From: Syntrophaceae bacterium UBA2251
Lineage (GTDB): Bacteria > Desulfobacterota > Syntrophia > Syntrophales > UBA2251
Direction of reading: 5' to 3'
NCBI GenBank assembly: GCA_002347815.1
Contig: DDXV01000001.1
Coordinates: forward strand, 922 to 32,489
DNA: 31,568 nucleotides
The position numbers and the translations under genes are program-made. Below are positions 31,159-31,568 of this stretch, piece by piece. Within the stretch, counting starts at the first letter, position 1; every line of letters starts with the position of its first letter. The notes under the pieces were generated by a model, which saw only the letters and a list, made by a program, of their open reading frames with translations, was not told the DNA's origin and did not search any database.

Positions 31159-31568
31159 ATGTCCAGCCAGTTGAGGTATGCCGAACTTTACGAACAATCC
31201 ATTCACCAGCCGGAGCTTTTCTGGGGTCAGGCGGCGGAGGAGATTCAATGGACGAAACGGTGGGACCGGGTGCTCGACGACAGCAACAAGCCGTTTTATC
31301 GCTGGTTTGCCGGTGGGGAGCTGAACACCTGCTTCAACGCCCTCGATTATCAGGTGGAATCGGGTCGCGGTGAGCAGGCCGCCATCATCTACGACAGCCC
31401 CGTCACCGGAACCGTCCGGAAGATCAGCTATCGAGAGTTGCTGGATCACGTCGCCAAATTCGCCGGCGCCCTCACCGCCCAGGGCGTGCGCAAGGGCGAT
31501 ACGGTCATCATCTACATGCCCATGATCCCGGAGGCCGTCATGGCGATGCTGGCCTGCGCCCGCATCGG
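31159..31568 (+). CDS. prpE: Propionyl-CoA synthetase (partial, runs off the window)
   Basis: The first 136 codons of an acyl-CoA synthetase of the acetyl/propionyl-CoA group. The N-terminus reads SQLRYAELYEQSIHQPELFW. The block SNKPFYRWFAGGELNTCFNALD is typical of PrpE/ACSS3-type propionate ligases rather than of acetyl-CoA synthetase (which has WFxdGkLN). The end IYDSPVTGT... VIIYMPMIPEAVMAMLACARI fits too. The enzyme activates propionate with ATP and CoA. GGGAGG lies before ATG with a 7-base gap, and a promoter is visible upstream. The catalytic P-loop and lysine lie beyond the window. Confidence 0.88.
   Translation, partial: MSSQLRYAELYEQSIHQPELFWGQAAEEIQWTKRWDRVLDDSNKPFYRWFAGGELNTCFNALDYQVESGRGEQAAIIYDSPVTGTVRKISYRELLDHVAKFAGALTAQGVRKGDTVIIYMPMIPEAVMAMLACARI

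Overview
The window is GC-rich, tightly packed bacterial chromosome from a diderm (LPS-making) organism. Lipid A, heptose and outer-membrane assembly genes sit beside a mercury-methylation pair (hgcA/hgcB), a long-chain acyl-CoA ligase, a propionyl-CoA synthetase and a branched-chain amino acid permease. This mix fits an anaerobic deltaproteobacterium (Desulfobacterota), perhaps a syntrophic fatty- or organic-acid degrader. That placement is inferred from gene content and protein style; no rRNA is present.

Layout. (1) 1-72: 3' end of a tRNA with a terminator. (2) 195-3123: a secreted BON-domain protein and a nitronate monooxygenase-like flavoprotein on the minus strand, then an HD phosphohydrolase and a YjbQ-family protein on the plus strand, closed by a strong hairpin. 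(3) 3149-4702: three tandem small heat-shock proteins on the minus strand behind a near-consensus promoter. Their leader can fold over the first ribosome binding site. (4) 4777-7394: suhB-type phosphatase (-), RodZ-like protein (+), tatA (+) and ssb (-); the tatA and ssb stop codons overlap. (5) 7530-25574: a very long plus-strand run: lysS, lolC/E, lolD, bamA, ompH (skp), lpxD, lpxA, a Gfo/Idh oxidoreductase, lpxB, msbA, lpxK, gmhB, a heptosyltransferase, a Trm112-like protein, a frameshifted EamA transporter, exonuclease III and a GAF-like protein. Many of these genes overlap by 1-8 bases. Together they build lipid A, flip it, add heptose, and sort lipoproteins and beta-barrel proteins to the outer membrane. 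fabZ and lpxI are missing from the places where related genomes often carry them. (6) 25602-27550: a terminator-like hairpin, a TTGACA-17-TATATT promoter, a cysteine-rich AbrB-like protein, hgcA and hgcB. (7) 27602-31013 on the minus strand: an acyl-CoA ligase, a DUF2284 cysteine-rich protein and a LivH permease. (8) 31033 to the end: promoter and first part of a propionyl-CoA synthetase gene.

Most notable is the hgc locus. HgcA has the NVWCAAGK cap-helix motif with the cobalt-binding cysteine and about five membrane segments. HgcB has two 4Fe-4S motifs including CMECGA and ends in Cys-Cys. The gene just upstream encodes an AbrB-fold protein with two vicinal cysteine pairs, so it is a candidate metal(loid)-responsive regulator or accessory factor. 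Other points worth a look are the candidate RNA thermometer of the hsp20 operon, a BamA with an extra N-terminal TolB/FlgO-like domain, a single-base frameshift in the EamA gene, a nitronate monooxygenase-like enzyme lacking the usual active-site histidine, and two kinds of short intergenic repeat.
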